From: Actinostola sp. cb2023
Taxonomy: Eukaryota; Cnidaria; Anthozoa; Actiniaria; Actinostolidae
DNA length: 64,000 nt
NCBI GenBank assembly: GCA_033675265.1
Contig: JAUJYZ010000448.1
Location: 240,001 to 304,000 of the forward strand
Direction: 5' to 3'
A program made the translations under genes and the position numbers. Within the stretch, counting starts at the first letter, position 1. The number at the start of each line of letters is the position of its first letter. Below are positions 46,501 to 59,106 of the stretch, in pieces. The notes under the pieces are model-generated. The model was not told the origin of the DNA. It saw only the letters and a list, made by a program, of their open reading frames with translations, and searched no databases.

Positions 46501-48490
46501 TATACTTTATGATATCATGAGAGCATGCCTGTATACTTTATGATATCATGAGAGTGTGCGTGTATACTTTATGATATCATGAGAGTGTGCGTGTATACTT
46601 TATGATATCATAAGAGCGCGCGTGTATACTTTATGATATCATATAAGAGCGTGCGTGTATACTCTATGATATCATAAGAGCGTGTGTGTATACTTTATGA
46701 TATCAAAAGAGCGTGCGTGTATACTTTATGATATCATAAGAGCGTGCGTGAATACTTTATGATATCATAAGTGCGTGCGTGTATACTTTATGATATCATA
46801 TAAGAGCGTGCGTGTATACTTTATGATATCATAAGAGCGTGTGTGTATACTTTATGATAATTATGATATAAGAACGTGCGTGTATATTTTATGATATCAT
46901 AAGAGCGTGTGTGTATACTTTGTGATATCATAAGAGCGTGCGTGTATACTTTATGATATCATAAGAGCGTGCATGAATACTTTATGATATCATAAGAGCG
47001 TGTGTGTATACTTTATGATATCATGAGAGCATGCGTGTATACTTTATGATATCATGAGAGTGTGCGTGTATACTTTATGATATAATGAGAGTGTGCGTGT
47101 ATACTTTATGATATCATAAGAGCGTGCGTGTATACTTTATGATATCATGAGAGCATGCGTGTATACTTTATGATATCATAAGAGCGTGCGTGTATACTTT
47201 ATGATATCATAATAGCGTGCGTGTATACTTTATGATATCATAAGAGCGCGCGTGTATACTTTATGATATCATAAGAGCGCGCGTGTATACTTTATGATAT
47301 CATAAGAGCGTGCGTGTATACTTTATGATATCATAAGAGCGCGCGTGTATACTACTTTATGATATCATGAGAGTGTGCGTGTATACTTTATGATATCATG
47401 AGAGTGTGCGTGTATACTTTATGATATCATAAGAGCGTGCGTGTATACTTTATGATATCATAAGAGCGTGCGTGTTTATTTTATGATATTATAAGAGCGT
47501 GCGTGTATACTTTATGATATCATAAGAGCGTGTGTGTATATACTTTATGATATCATAAGAGCGTGCGTGTATACTTTATGATATATAAGAGCGTGCGTGT
47601 ATACTTTATGATATCATAAGAGCGTGTGCGTGTGTATACTTTATGATATATCATAAGAGCGTGCGTGTATACTTTATGATATCATAAGAGCGTGCGTGTA
47701 TACTTTATGATATCATAAGTGCGTGCGTGTATACTTTATGATATCATAAGAGAGCGCGTGTATACTTTATGATATCATAGAGTGTGCGTGTATACTTTAT
47801 GATATCGTGTGAGAGTGTGCGTGTATAATTTATGATATCATAAGAGCGTGCTTGTATACTTTATGATATTATAAGAGCGTGCGTGTATACTTTATGATAT
47901 TATAAGAGCGTGCGTGTATACTTTATGATATTATAAGAGCGTGCGTGTATACTTTATGATATCATAAGAGCGTGCGTGTATACTTTATGATATCATAAGA
48001 GCGCGCGTGTATACTTTATGATATCATGAGAGTGTGCGTGTATACTTTATGATATCATGAGAGTGTGCGTGTATACTTTATGATATCATAAGAGCGTGCG
48101 TGTATACTTTATGATATCATGAGAGTGTATGATGATATCATGAGAGTGTGCGTGTATACTTTATGATATCATGAGAGTGTGCGTGTATACTTTATGATAT
48201 CGTGCGTGTATACTTTATGATATCATAAGAGCGTGCGTGTATACTTTATGATATCATGAGAGCGTGCGTGTATATTTTATGATATTATAAGAGCGTGCGT
48301 GTATACTTTATGATATCATAAAAGCGTGCGTGTATACTTTATGATATAATAAGAGCGTGCGTGTATACTTTATGATATCATAAGAGCGTGCGTGTATACT
48401 TTATGATATCATAAGAGCGTGCGTGTATACTTTATGATATCATAAGAGCGTGCGTGTATACTTTATGATATCATAAGGGCGTACGTGTAT
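43575..48490. repeat. 31-bp minisatellite, about 158 copies, inside Erg intron
   Basis: The unit is TATACTTTATGATATCATAA then GAGCGTGCGTG. It contains the 10-bp palindrome ATGATATCAT and an alternating purine-pyrimidine part (GCGTGCGTGTATAC). Three main variants (ATAAGAGCG, ATGAGAGTG, ATGAGAGCA) occur in recurring order. The array fills almost the whole 5,172-bp intron between the S3 and S4 exons. Confidence 0.97.
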
Positions 48491-48702
48491 ACTCTTAGTA
48501 TTCAGATTAGATACAGTACCGAATAAGATGGGCTTTGTACATGCTAGCACACTCCTTAATCTGTTTCCAGCTTTTTAATGGGAACGTGTCACATGTAGAT
48601 GTAGGGAGTAGTACTGATATAATTCCGCAAAGGATTGTGGTACACTGTACAACTGCCACCTTTTTTTCTGTACAGTAAATCACGCAATGGTCCTGTACTC
48701 AC

Positions 48703-49128
48703 CCCTTCAATAGAACTGGTCACCATAAGTTCAAACGGAATCGCTGCAAAGAAGTCTACCGTAAACCATGACTTGAGGTAATGTAGAGCGATTTTCTTCG
48801 GCTGACTGACGATCTCATCATTTTTAAGATCGATGAATGTTGATCGAAAATTGATAAATATGTCCACAATAAACATCATATCCACCCAAAGGTTACAAAT
48901 ATGTAGCGGCGTTATCGGGATTACCAACCGAGATGGCTCGATTCCCTGCTCTAGTTCTTGTGAGAGTGTGAAGGCAACAGTGTAAGGGATCTCTATAGCA
49001 GTATATACAACCAGTATAAGAATAAGCCAGTCCCATACAGCCTTGAATAATGAATCGTGTCGTATTGTACAGCCATGGATCTTGTTTTGGTTTCCTCGTT
49101 GAGCTGTGGTTGGATTTACGGACATGAC
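48703..49128 (-). CDS. Erg: Erg-like K+ channel exon (S1, S2, S3)
   Basis: Encodes a short cytoplasmic lead, then FKAVWDWLILILVVYTAI (S1), CNLWVDMMFIVDIFINFRST (S2, with the conserved acidic residues) and KSWFTVDFFAAIPFELMV (S3). This is 142 codons; the donor GTGAGTAC is at 48695-48702 and the best acceptor CTATCCGTATAG is at 49129-49140 (strong pyrimidine tract), so an upstream exon is expected. The Met at 49123-49125 could also start a short form without the PAS domain. Confidence 0.93.
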
Positions 49129-49277
49129 CTATACGGATAGATAGAAGAGAATCAACAGATTGATTGATTAAAAGCGAGCTGGTTTGGATTGATATTTGAG
49201 ATGAATGAGCTGTACAAACACTTGCAGAAGCAACAGTAACAGATATCAAAACATAATGACAATTTTAGGTAAAACAA

Positions 49278-49482
49278 AATAAACGTAAGATCGAGATGTG
49301 CATTTTCAAGTTGATATTCAACCGCGAAAAGCAGGAAACGATAGAGAACTCTATATTTCGGTTTATTGCAAAACCAAAATATTTATTTGCAATAAACCGA
49401 AATATTGCGTTCTCCATCGTTTCCTATGCTTTTTTTGGTTGAATATCAATTTGAAAATGCACATTTCGATCTTACGTTTATT
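49278..49482. mobile_element. Foldback MITE, about 205 bp
   Basis: AATAAACGTAAGATCGAGAT... pairs with the end; arms about 95 bp with small mismatches, centre near 49380 (TTATTTGCAATAAACC region). Confidence 0.85.
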
Positions 49483-49567
49483 ATGAAAAGATAGACTAAG
49501 TGAATTTGAACTTTTTCAAATTGATCATGAGTTCCCATGTGTAAACTTTGAGATATGCAGAGCAAAT

Positions 49568-49607
49568 AACAACAACAACAACAACAACAACAACACATAA
49601 ACAAACA

Positions 49608-49649
<42 letters not shown>

Positions 49650-49650
49650 C
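49568..49650. repeat. AAC and AAT microsatellites
   Basis: AAC repeated about nine times, then a short gap and AAT about thirteen times. Open frames in it are low complexity. Confidence 0.95.
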
Positions 49651-50051
49651 TCGACAACTATTTTTGTCATGATCGTGTCATCTTTCTCAAAGAGTTCTTC
49701 TTCGCCATTCATGCTATACGCCTCTGGCTTGGTTTCTTTATTCTAAACAAATCTCCCTTGCCACAAGAACGGTTGACCACACGCATCATCTATAAGTAAA
49801 ATACTGACGTTTTTCTTGAGTTCACTCGGAACATTTTCACTCAATACTCTAACCAAATAACCTAAAAATCAAACAAACTTTGCTGCAATTGTATATTAAG
49901 CATTGCAAGTGAAGAGGTACGGTTTGAAACAGTTGTTGTTTACCTAATTCTTTTTTTGGAATCGCGAAAATAAAATCACTTAGCAAACTCGAGAAATATA
50001 GGTAATCCAATTTCCATGCAATAAGGTAATAAAGTATGTTTCTAAGAGTAA

Positions 50052-50272
50052 CCACAGGTAGCCCAAGCTCACTGTTTGTGGTTATTTACTAGAGATATAT
50101 GTGACTAAACGAAACATGGAATAAAATCGTTGAATCTAACCAAGTATATAAAGAAGACACCATGTAAGTCTTATTGGATTTTAATAAGATTCAACGATTT
50201 TATTCCATGTTTCGTTTAGTCACATATATCTCTAGTAAATAGCCACAAACAGTGAGCTTGGGCTACCTGTGG
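50052..50272. mobile_element. Foldback MITE with TTGGGCTACCTGTGG ends
   Basis: CCACAGGTAGCCCAAGCTCA on the left is the complement of the right end. The arms are about 85 bp and nearly perfect (through GGAATAAAATCGTTGAATC). Centre non-coding. Confidence 0.9.
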
Positions 50273-50296
50273 AGTAACGATCCCAAACGGAATACG

Positions 50297-50572
50297 TTAA
50301 AGGAGCACTCCCACAGGTAATGCATTGCGCGCCTTGAACCCCATCAGCGCCATTTTCGTATGATACGAAAATGACGGATTTCTACTTACCACACGAGAAG
50401 GAAGAGATTCTCTGGAAAACTCCGGACTTGCCATTGCTGATCCGTATCGGAATTCGAAAGGCGAACTTTTCACGTGTACTTTTCACGTGCGTTCTTGTCA
50501 AATCTAAGTAGTATCCCGTATGTAAACAATAACACGGCGCGCAATGCATTACCTGTGAGAGTGCTCCTTTAA
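50297..50572. mobile_element. TTAA-bounded TIR element, 276 bp
   Basis: TTAAAGGAGCACTCCCACAG and GTAATGCATTGCGCGCC, with matching complements at the right end (GGCGCGCAATGCATTACCTG). The ends resemble the 35.5-kb and 59.9-kb elements. Confidence 0.85.
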
Positions 50573-53130
50573 GCAAAAAAAAAAAACGAAACGAACTCTT
50601 TCCAATCCCGAATCACGTTAAAAGCATATCACGGTTATTCTTATCAGTGCCCCCTCGAGCAATCTAAATTAGAAAATCCTTGTTTATTGAGGCTGTTTAC
50701 CGTAATATAATACGTTTTCACGATGCCTTACGGACAAAGACCTAATATCATGTTCTATGAGCTATAACCAAGAGAACGTTTTTGATCTGTTGTCTATTGC
50801 CGCCGTGCCTTGATATGATGGCCGCTAACACTGTGCGCAAAGAACAGCCATTCTACCTACATGTATAATTATGCTATTGTTTAGAATACCAAATATAAGA
50901 TAATCAAGATATATTGAGTATACGCTTCCATTCAAAGAAACTCGCTGTCTGGTGGGTGCTTTACAGCAGACATAACCCCCTAGCTGGCTAAGTGATGTTT
51001 GAAGGACCCTTAACATTACTATCAATTCTATGGTCATTGTTGTACAACGCTGTGGTTGCCATATATAAGCGAATTTTCATGCTGTAAACTTGAAATTCAA
51101 TTGTTTTTAAATTAGCAAAACATTGATTCCAGGTCCGAGAGATTACGTTGTGTCCTTGGCTAAGACAATTTGCCTTCAGTTTGCCTCACAGGTGTATGTA
51201 TACATAGGAACGCGTACGTGCAAATACTCCTCCTCCTATACATCTCTACTTTTAAATAATTTCCCAAGCAGTTATTTGAAGCAGAACAAATTTAATATCA
51301 ATTCTATCGACATTGTTTGACAACGCTGTGGTTGCCAGATGTTTCCATTTAGCAATTGAATATCAATGAGTCAGTTTGAGAGATGCAGCAGACTTGAATA
51401 TCATATTTTTTAGCAACAATATCAAACATCTACTTTGTAAGTCAAAGTCCGCACAAAATTCCAGTAATTGTACAATATCAGTTACTTTAATTGAATTTCG
51501 AAAGCTATTTTTTATATCATGTTATATGTGTCACATTTATCAACTTGTCGCTTATTTCATTACGAGTTCCACTTGAAGAAAATTATCACTAAACATCATT
51601 CGATGGAATTCTTTCTTCTTTAGAATTAGTGCAAAACCCTAACTGCTTTTGGCGTGTAAAAAGGCGGGTAAATGAAGCTATTTTGTATGGATGGTTCAAA
51701 TGCTTGTCGTCATTTTAAATGAGATGTGGTATGCCAACACAAAGACGCTCGAGCTCCTTGATAGAGAAACGAAAGGAATTAAAACTCATGAGATACAAAC
51801 GACTTTAAAACAAGAAATTGCTCCGTTTTAGAAGCGAAAAATATACAAACACACAACTCTAAAATAGGTTTACGACATATTGAACACTAAAGTAGCTTCA
51901 GATAGCGACAGTCGATCGATTATTCGACCTTGCAATGAAGTTTAAATATTCAATAAAATGCCAAAAATATACCGTATAACAACCGGTCATCGATCCACAT
52001 CGACTGGAATTTCTTCTTTGAGATATTGCGCTTTGAACGAATTATCCTATATAGCAACACCTAAAGGGTCACTTGTCTTATAGTAGATAGACATACACTA
52101 TATTCCCTTCCAAACAAACCATCTATGTATACCAATTCGCACTTATCACTAATGCATACATATAGATATTAGTTGTGTAACAAATTTTAGGCCGTAATGT
52201 GGCATATTATTCTACTGACCTTGGATCCACGTAATCGAGTTTGCACTGAATCATAAATTACAATATTAAATATTCGCTCGCTCCTTCTTATACACAAATC
52301 AACGGAACTTCTTTTTTGTATTCTGTCTTCATGACACCCTGGGTCTACCGACTACACCTGGCATCGACGACTCGTCAAAATACTTGGCAGACCAGTTCTT
52401 CTTAAGTTGTTTAATTCATTAGAAATTGTCAAGGTGTCATCGATTAGAATTCAATCATGTTTAATTCATGGTACGTAAGGTCTGCATGTTAAACATGGTG
52501 TATTCTATTCATAGTTCAGTTAATAAACTTTCCACAACGACTAGGCCTCAAGGAAGTAAGGGCAATGAAGCATGGAAACCCGTAAAACGTGTTTGAAATG
52601 CCTAATATGGATATTGTTTAGAGAAGGTATATTTTTACTCTATTTGATTTCCATATGTAAGAACCTACGACATATATGGAAATATGTCGAATACTGAATA
52701 TATAATTAGTAGGCAATTATATACTTTCGACTGCAATTTGGGATTAATTTGGACGAGTGTGATTTTAAAAATGGCAGAAATTGCGGGAGCTTTTTGAAAA
52801 ACGCACTCGTTCTAATTAATTCCAAATTACACAAGAAAGACTGCTTCTTGGGCTCCCTGTGTCAGCTGGACGGGGTTTGCTAAGAATAGAGCATTTAACA
52901 GGTCCACTTTTTACTATATTTAGTATATGAAATAAGGCTCTTCAAATACATAATTGAAATAATAAATATACTACAATATCCTAATTGTCACATGTTGAGA
53001 TAGTTTGCAGTCACGGTCGTGTGTCATACTAAAATTTATTGTAAACTTTATAAGAAGGGTGGTCCATTCAGCACTTGGCTGGTGGTAGGGGCCCTGCATC
53101 ACAGTTCTATTTATAGCATTGTTGTCATTT
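50573..53130. other. Non-coding stretch
   Basis: No gene supported. An imperfect inverted repeat lies at 52737-52830 (TTTGGGATTAATTTGGACGA and complement) with the TTGGGCTCCCTGTG motif at 52848. Confidence 0.5.
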
Positions 53131-53137
53131 GAATGCA

Positions 53138-53138
<1 letters not shown>

Positions 53139-53168
<30 letters not shown>
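53139..53168. repeat. TTG microsatellite
   Basis: A run of about nine TTG units. Confidence 0.9.
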
Positions 53169-53169
<1 letters not shown>

Positions 53170-53933
53170 GATGGTATAGGAGTATGATGTCATCATAGTT
53201 GTTGATGATGATTGATGGTTGTCGTTATATTGTACATGTATACACATCAAAGCTTAAATCCACAGTCTAATATAATGTAAGTCGTGTAACGCCTCTTTGA
53301 CTACACGTGAATTCACAAAAACCCTTCAGCTATGGTTCCATTCACCAGCTGATTCGTTTTGATGACACAAGATTATTATTTATTTCCTTAAAAAAACTCC
53401 TTCTTGATCTTATTGAATCGAAGCATTCTTCTACTCTTAGGAATAGACAATGACAATTCCCTACCGTGGCTTTTTGACTTTGAAAGAAGTGATATATTGA
53501 GTCGTATATAAAGCTTGTGCCTACCAATTACAATGCAAAGTGAAAATCCCGAGCTAGATGCTATCGAGACATGAAACCCCAGTGCTTCAGGAATTATTAT
53601 CAATGTCTTTAGCTTAGGAATAATAAAATGAGGAAGTGATTTGATAAGGAAAAGAACAACGAAATATTCATTAAAGATTCTCTACATAAAGCGACTGTGT
53701 CTGATCAAGCACATGCACAATCTAACTTTGTAAATATAAGGTAGTTGAACAATAATCATCTTTCTATAATCATTTTGAGCGGTTCTCCTTTTAGCGTGAG
53801 CTGCAGAGAAGTCGCCGTCATAAATGCGGTGATGGATTTTGAGGATTTTCAGAACTAAAAGCAACACAATTACCATCAAAATTCGAATATGAAAAATGAT
53901 TGTAAATATGGGCAAATGGTAGAGACAATATTT

Positions 53934-53971
53934 GACGAACGTTTTCGGTTTATTCAAACCATCTTCAGGTA
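53934..53971 (-). ncRNA. Hammerhead-like terminal motif (weak)
   Basis: On the minus strand CCTGAAGATGGTTT, loop GAAT, AAACCGAAAACGTTC. Same order as the other Penelope-end motifs. No Penelope coding sequence is seen next to it. Confidence 0.25.
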
Positions 53972-54349
53972 CAACTACGGTTCAATAGTTTCAAATACAA
54001 CGTATTTATGCTTATTTATGCTATTTACAATCGCATATCATGGAGAATATAAGTCAAAATATGAAAAAAAATGTATACGAAAAAAAATGAATAAAAATGA
54101 GATCATTGAGAAAAGAAAACAACGGGGAATGCTTAGAGTATAATGACCAAGAGTTTGCCAAAACGGATCTCTCTAAAGGCAAATTTCCCTCCTGGCTATA
54201 GATCGGCGAGATGCAAGGAATTCCGTTCCAATAAAGAAATGTTCGCAAAGACAAGCACAATTTGTTAGTGTTAGTTCCTATCGCACAGAGACTTTATAGC
54301 AACATAGTTTTATATACACAACAATTATTAATAGCTAGATGACACTTAC

Positions 54350-54468
54350 AAGGCCACGGATTCCTGTTTCTGGAAAGGCTGATATGTTGAGATGACGAAG
54401 CCTTTCAGACGACGGTATGTTGCTTCACACACAACTTCATTCGCCTCTTCGAGAGAAGGTAAGAGCAT
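54350..54468 (-). CDS. Candidate first coding exon (possibly of the Erg gene)
   Basis: From ATG 54466-54468 the frame gives 39 codons (MLLPSLEEAN, then VVCEATYRRLKG and FVISTYQPFQ) and runs into GTAAGTG, a good donor, with two bases left over. Codon use is balanced and the stretch looks coding, unlike its surroundings. It resembles no PAS domain. The phase does not match the acceptor at 49129 directly, so an intermediate exon, another gene, or chance are all possible. Confidence 0.35.
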
Positions 54469-54494
54469 GGCTATATCCTGCAGCGAATACCGCG

Positions 54495-54514
54495 CCAATC
54501 ACATTGTGACGTCA
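54495..54514 (-). promoter_or_regulatory. CRE plus CCAAT upstream of candidate exon
   Basis: A perfect TGACGTCA (54507-54514) and a CCAAT (54495-54499 on plus) lie 27-46 bp upstream of the ATG on the minus strand. This is a plausible promoter arrangement, but both words are short. Confidence 0.3.
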
Positions 54515-55315
54515 TAAGTGGTGGTGTTCTGATTCCAAGACTGCGCGCGCAGATTCATATCATGACGTAGTAATTGGATATTTGATCGATCAACGCACGG
54601 CTTGAGGAACTGGTTGATTTCTATCTCTACGCGAGATTTTATCGACTTAAATTCGATAAAAAAACTTGGCTGCAAATTTATTCATCACATTTAATCGTTG
54701 TTGTCTGATGTGATAATTCAATGGGTATCACATGTCGACAGGAGAGGTGATTCCAATTGCATTAACTAAGTCGTTTTTAATACCTTCTCATGTGCCCTAC
54801 ATACGCTGAATTCATAATGGCGTATTTTTAGTTTGGCGATACGATACGTTTCTGGTACAAATGATCACTGTCATCTAAAACATTACCTAGAAATAAACAT
54901 TTTTGGAAAATCTCTTTGTTGTAGACAAAATTTCATCGGAGTTATGACAGATCATGAATAGAGAGTTTTGTATGTAGTTTTCAAGTGAGTCCTCACGAGC
55001 CTCGTTTTGGTGCAAATTCAAAATGTAAAATGTTCATATCTTCTCAAGGATTTATCATTTGGTTTCAAAAACACGCACATAGTATTTAGATAATCACATT
55101 CTATCATATCAAAGATTTACTTTTCCCAAAATGATACTTTTTGACTTTTATGCAAATTAGAAGCAGCCATTATGAATTTGATATCACGTTTGGCGGCCGT
55201 CAGCTGCTGTGCTTTACTACGTATACGATTGCGAATAACTCCATCGCATATTCTTGAATATCATTTGATTTACCACAGATAACTCGAAATCATATGGTAC
55301 TCGAATGACAATGAA

Positions 55316-55628
55316 CCTTTTCGTAGTTTCCCAGAATGCTTCATGATTCTGCGCGCGCAAGCGAATAAATCAGGAGAAAAAATATTTAGAATTGATCGTG
55401 TATTGAGGAAAATATGACTACTGTATCTAATCAAGAACAGGAAAAAAACTATTTTCTTTGCTTGAGAATTTGCATCTATCTTTGTAATTCTTCTTACGCA
55501 CTTTTAATTTAAAAGTCTAAGTTTTCTATTGAATTCTTCATTCTCTCTTAATATTTTCGATCTATTTTGTACCCTGACCTCGCTTGCGCGCGCAGAATCA
55601 TGAAGCATTTTGGGAAACTACGAAAAGG
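55316..55628. mobile_element. Foldback element family B, complete copy
   Basis: CCTTTTCGTAGTTTCCCAGA... TTCTGCGCGCGCAAGCG, with complements at the right end; 313 bp. The centre has GAATTTGCATCTATCTTTGT. It lets the disrupted copy at 40222-41760 be read. Confidence 0.9.
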
Positions 55629-55647
55629 TGCATAGTGTGACAGAAAT

Positions 55648-55695
55648 GAAAACACAACAACAACAACAACAACAACAGCAACAACAACAGCAAAG
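55648..55695. repeat. AAC/CAACAG microsatellite
   Basis: ACAACAACAACAAC with AGC interruptions. Confidence 0.9.
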
Positions 55696-56138
55696 TAACA
55701 TTAACATATTTTAATATGTTATATTAAAATATTAAAATATTTCAGCAAGACGCTAAGATTAAAAGGTGAAAAGGAGCGAACCCTACACACGTGACCGGCT
55801 TCACAAAATATATGCGAAGTCATGCATACTTCAAAACTTGTTGACATACATCACTTGGTGGGATCCCTGACATGTGGTAGACCAAGTCTCAATCTGCAGA
55901 AAAATGCAAAAGTTGCGCTATATTGCCCATATATGGGTTTCGATGGTTCGCCTATCACGTGATTTAAGTTAGAATACAAGTCCGCCATTTTGTCTGTTTG
56001 GGAAGCCTTCTTCGAGCTTATATATCGCTTGTCGTTATGTCAAATATCGAGGTCAAAACGTACTATCCTAGGAACGGTTCCCATATTATGAATTTTAACG
56101 ATGTGGAATTCGATTTGCTCACTGACACAAAGTACTAT

Positions 56139-56311
56139 ACAAGCATCAAGAGTTCCAGACTTCCGGTACGCGCGAAATGCATTGTGAGATTATTACAAAG
56201 GAAAAGTGAGCACCAAGTGAGCAAAAACATAGCTTGGGCTCCCTGTGTCTAGAATTGGTGCTCACTTTTCCTTTGTAATAATACCGGAAGTCTGAAACTC
56301 TTGATGCTTGT
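56139..56311. mobile_element. Foldback MITE
   Basis: ACAAGCATCAAGAGTTCCAG pairs with the right end; inside, TTACAAAGGAAAAGTGAGCA pairs too. The centre carries TTGGGCTCCCTGTG. Confidence 0.85.
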
Positions 56312-56509
56312 ATCCCGATCCGGGTATTTTGCGTATTTCCAAAGGTTCGGCCCGTGGGCAGAGATAGGAATTACAGACCATTCACCGACCAATCAGATGG
56401 CAGACAATCATACTGCCATATAATAATACAATCTGTATGCTATCGTAGAGGTACAAAGAGGTAGCCGAATGAATTTGCATTGAATACCCTATTTGAATAT
56501 CAATAGTAT

Positions 56510-57190
56510 TATTTTCATTCGTTCATTCATTTATTCGTTCCTTCCTTCCTTCATATTCGTTCCTTTTCGTTCATTAATTTATTAGTTAATTTGTTCATTC
56601 GTTCATTCGTTCATTCGTTCATTCGTTCATTCGTTCATTCATATTCTTTCCTTTTCGTTCATTAATTTATTAGTTAATTTGTTCATTCGTTCATTCGTTC
56701 ATTCGTTCATTCGTTCATTCATTCATTCATTCATTCATATTCTTTCCTTTTCGTTAATTAATTTGTTAGTTCGTTCCTTCATTCGTTCATTCGTTCATTC
56801 ATTCGTTCGTTCATTCGTTCATTCGTTCATTCATTCATTCATTCATTCGTTCATTCATTCGTTCATTCATTCGTTCATTCGTTCATTCATTCATTCGTTC
56901 ATTCATTCGTTCATTCGTTCATTCGTTCGTTCATTCGTTCATTCATTCATTCATTCATTCATTCGTTCATTCGTTCATTCGTTCATTCGTTCATTCGTTC
57001 ATTCGTTCATTCATTCATTCATTCATTCATTCATTCATTCATTCATTCATTCATTCATTCATTCATTCATTCATTCGTTCATTCGTTCATTCGTTCATTC
57101 GTTCATTCATTCGTTCATTCGTTCATTCGTTCATTCATTCATTCGTTCATTCATTCGTTCATTCATTCATTCGTTCATTCATTTATATTC
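56510..57190. repeat. ATTC/GTTC tetranucleotide array
   Basis: ATTC and GTTC units (TTCATTCG pattern). It gives a long open plus frame (56679-57218) of HSFI/RSFV repeats, which is an artefact. Confidence 0.95.
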
Positions 57191-58146
57191 TTTCGTTCGT
57201 TCATATTTTTTAATTTGAACAATAATTTTAATTGTTGTTCAACATTCACTCCATGTATTCATTGATCCACTTATTTATTCTAAGAATTATCTAACATGAT
57301 CCATCAATCAAATTAGCTGAAATGTATTACAAGGAAATTTGACCAATAAGGAGAGAACTACTGAAAGCCGGGAATAATCGAATTACCATTTCTTCTTTCG
57401 GAATTATCATAATTTGAATAAACAAACGACATCCAGAATTACACATGGTCAAAATTCGACAATGGAAAAAGGTCATCCAGTTAGAAGTACAGCAACATAT
57501 ATGCAGTACTGAGCACGTTTTGTGAGTGCTGAACAAGAGAATTATCACCTCCAAGGCCGATCATAATAGCCTCATGAATATGCAAATTACCAGAATATCA
57601 ACAATAGCCTTTTTTCGAACCAAAAAGTATGAGTAAACTGGCTCCTTCGTTGTATTTACATTAAAATTAGGAAGTCTGAAAGTGTGTGGAACCTTTTTGG
57701 ATTATGTTTTCCGTAGATTTGTATCGATGCTACTTTTCCTTACGTTTGTATGGTGGCCATAAGTTAAACAGTTTAAAATTCATAGCCACGGTACGTTGCA
57801 ATTGTTTTAATATCGCTATCGTCAAAACAAATAACAGGGAAGTAGCACAGCACGTAGTTCGAAACACTGAATATTCAAATATTGCCAAACATAGATATAA
57901 AAACTATTCTATCTGATCTCTTATTTAAATAACAAAATAACATAATCACTTGGTGAATAACTAATTTAAAAAATAAATCAAACAAGTGTGTAGAATGCAC
58001 TGGATTTACTGCCGTTTTGGACGGTTCGTCGGAGTCAAAAGAGGAACGACGGACTAATGTCCGAAGCGTCAGTAATTTTAGTCCTTTCTTTGCACGGTGT
58101 TTAAGTTTTATTGTACACACGTTTGATTGTCATATTACACCGACAA
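57191..58146. other. Non-coding stretch
   Basis: Nothing recognised. Confidence 0.5.
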
Positions 58147-58312
58147 GTCTCTACCAGTTTAACCGCTAGTCCTTATCATTCTCTACTCAGTTTAACCCGG
58201 CGCTATAGTCCTTATCAGTCTCTACTAGTTTAACCGCTAGTCCTTATCGGTCTCTACTCAGTTTAACCGCTAGTCCTTATCAGTCTCTACCAGTTTAACC
58301 ACTAGTCCCTAC
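58147..58312. repeat. Tandem repeat of about 30 bp, 5-6 units
   Basis: Unit TCTCTACCAGTTTAACCGCT then AGTCCTTATCA, with small length changes (CCCGGCGCTAT in one unit). Confidence 0.9.
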
Positions 58313-59106
58313 CAATCAAAAATAAATGGCTGTGTCATGCATTCTATGTATTTAAAAAAATGAACACTCAAGATTTTACGATGGACGATATCTTCAAATC
58401 TGTTTATATGAAATAGTATCCTAGACTAAGAGTATTTCCACTAGCAAACGTACAAGAACAGCTTTGAATCATTCGAGCCAGTTGGGTTAAACATGCAGTA
58501 CAAAACGTATTTTCCTCTCAATTGGAACTCTTTTTCATTCAGCTCTTGAAATTGCTAATCCTTTGATGCAATTACTAGAGAACACAAGTAGAATTTGCGA
58601 ACAATGTTAAGCCATTTTACCTCATGAGCTGGCACCCGACAAAAGGCCGCACAAGCCATGATGAAACTATACTACAGGCTCAGGGTCTCAGTAGTCGTAT
58701 GTCCTTGAGAACCACTTGAAACACCGAACAATAATCTGCTATGAATGTTGAACAATCCTTACAACTACCTCAACCTACCTTTTATTGTTGCTAGTTTGAT
58801 TGACAAGTTGATAGGCGCCAATTAGACAGCCGTTTGGATAAACAGGTGGCGAGATAAAAATATTATCTGATATAAAATGCCTTCCGCGTTTTGAATAAAG
58901 AAAGCGAATAAAGTACTATCGAATTGTTTAATTATGAATGACATCATAAAACAGTCCATTTACAAGTTTTAATTGTCAGAATTCCAGCTGCCGTTCATTT
59001 TTGGCGCTGTTGATAAAAAACGAATTTTTCATGGACCTCGAACCTCGACATAAAAAGATGGTTAAAAATTGAGAAATTAGTTAGCTGCACTTGGCCTGCA
59101 TTTTAC
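58313..59106. other. Non-coding stretch
   Basis: Nothing recognised. Confidence 0.5.

Noticed and set aside
56679..57218. 179-codon open frame of HSFI/RSFV repeats
   Set aside because: Produced by the ATTC/GTTC microsatellite.
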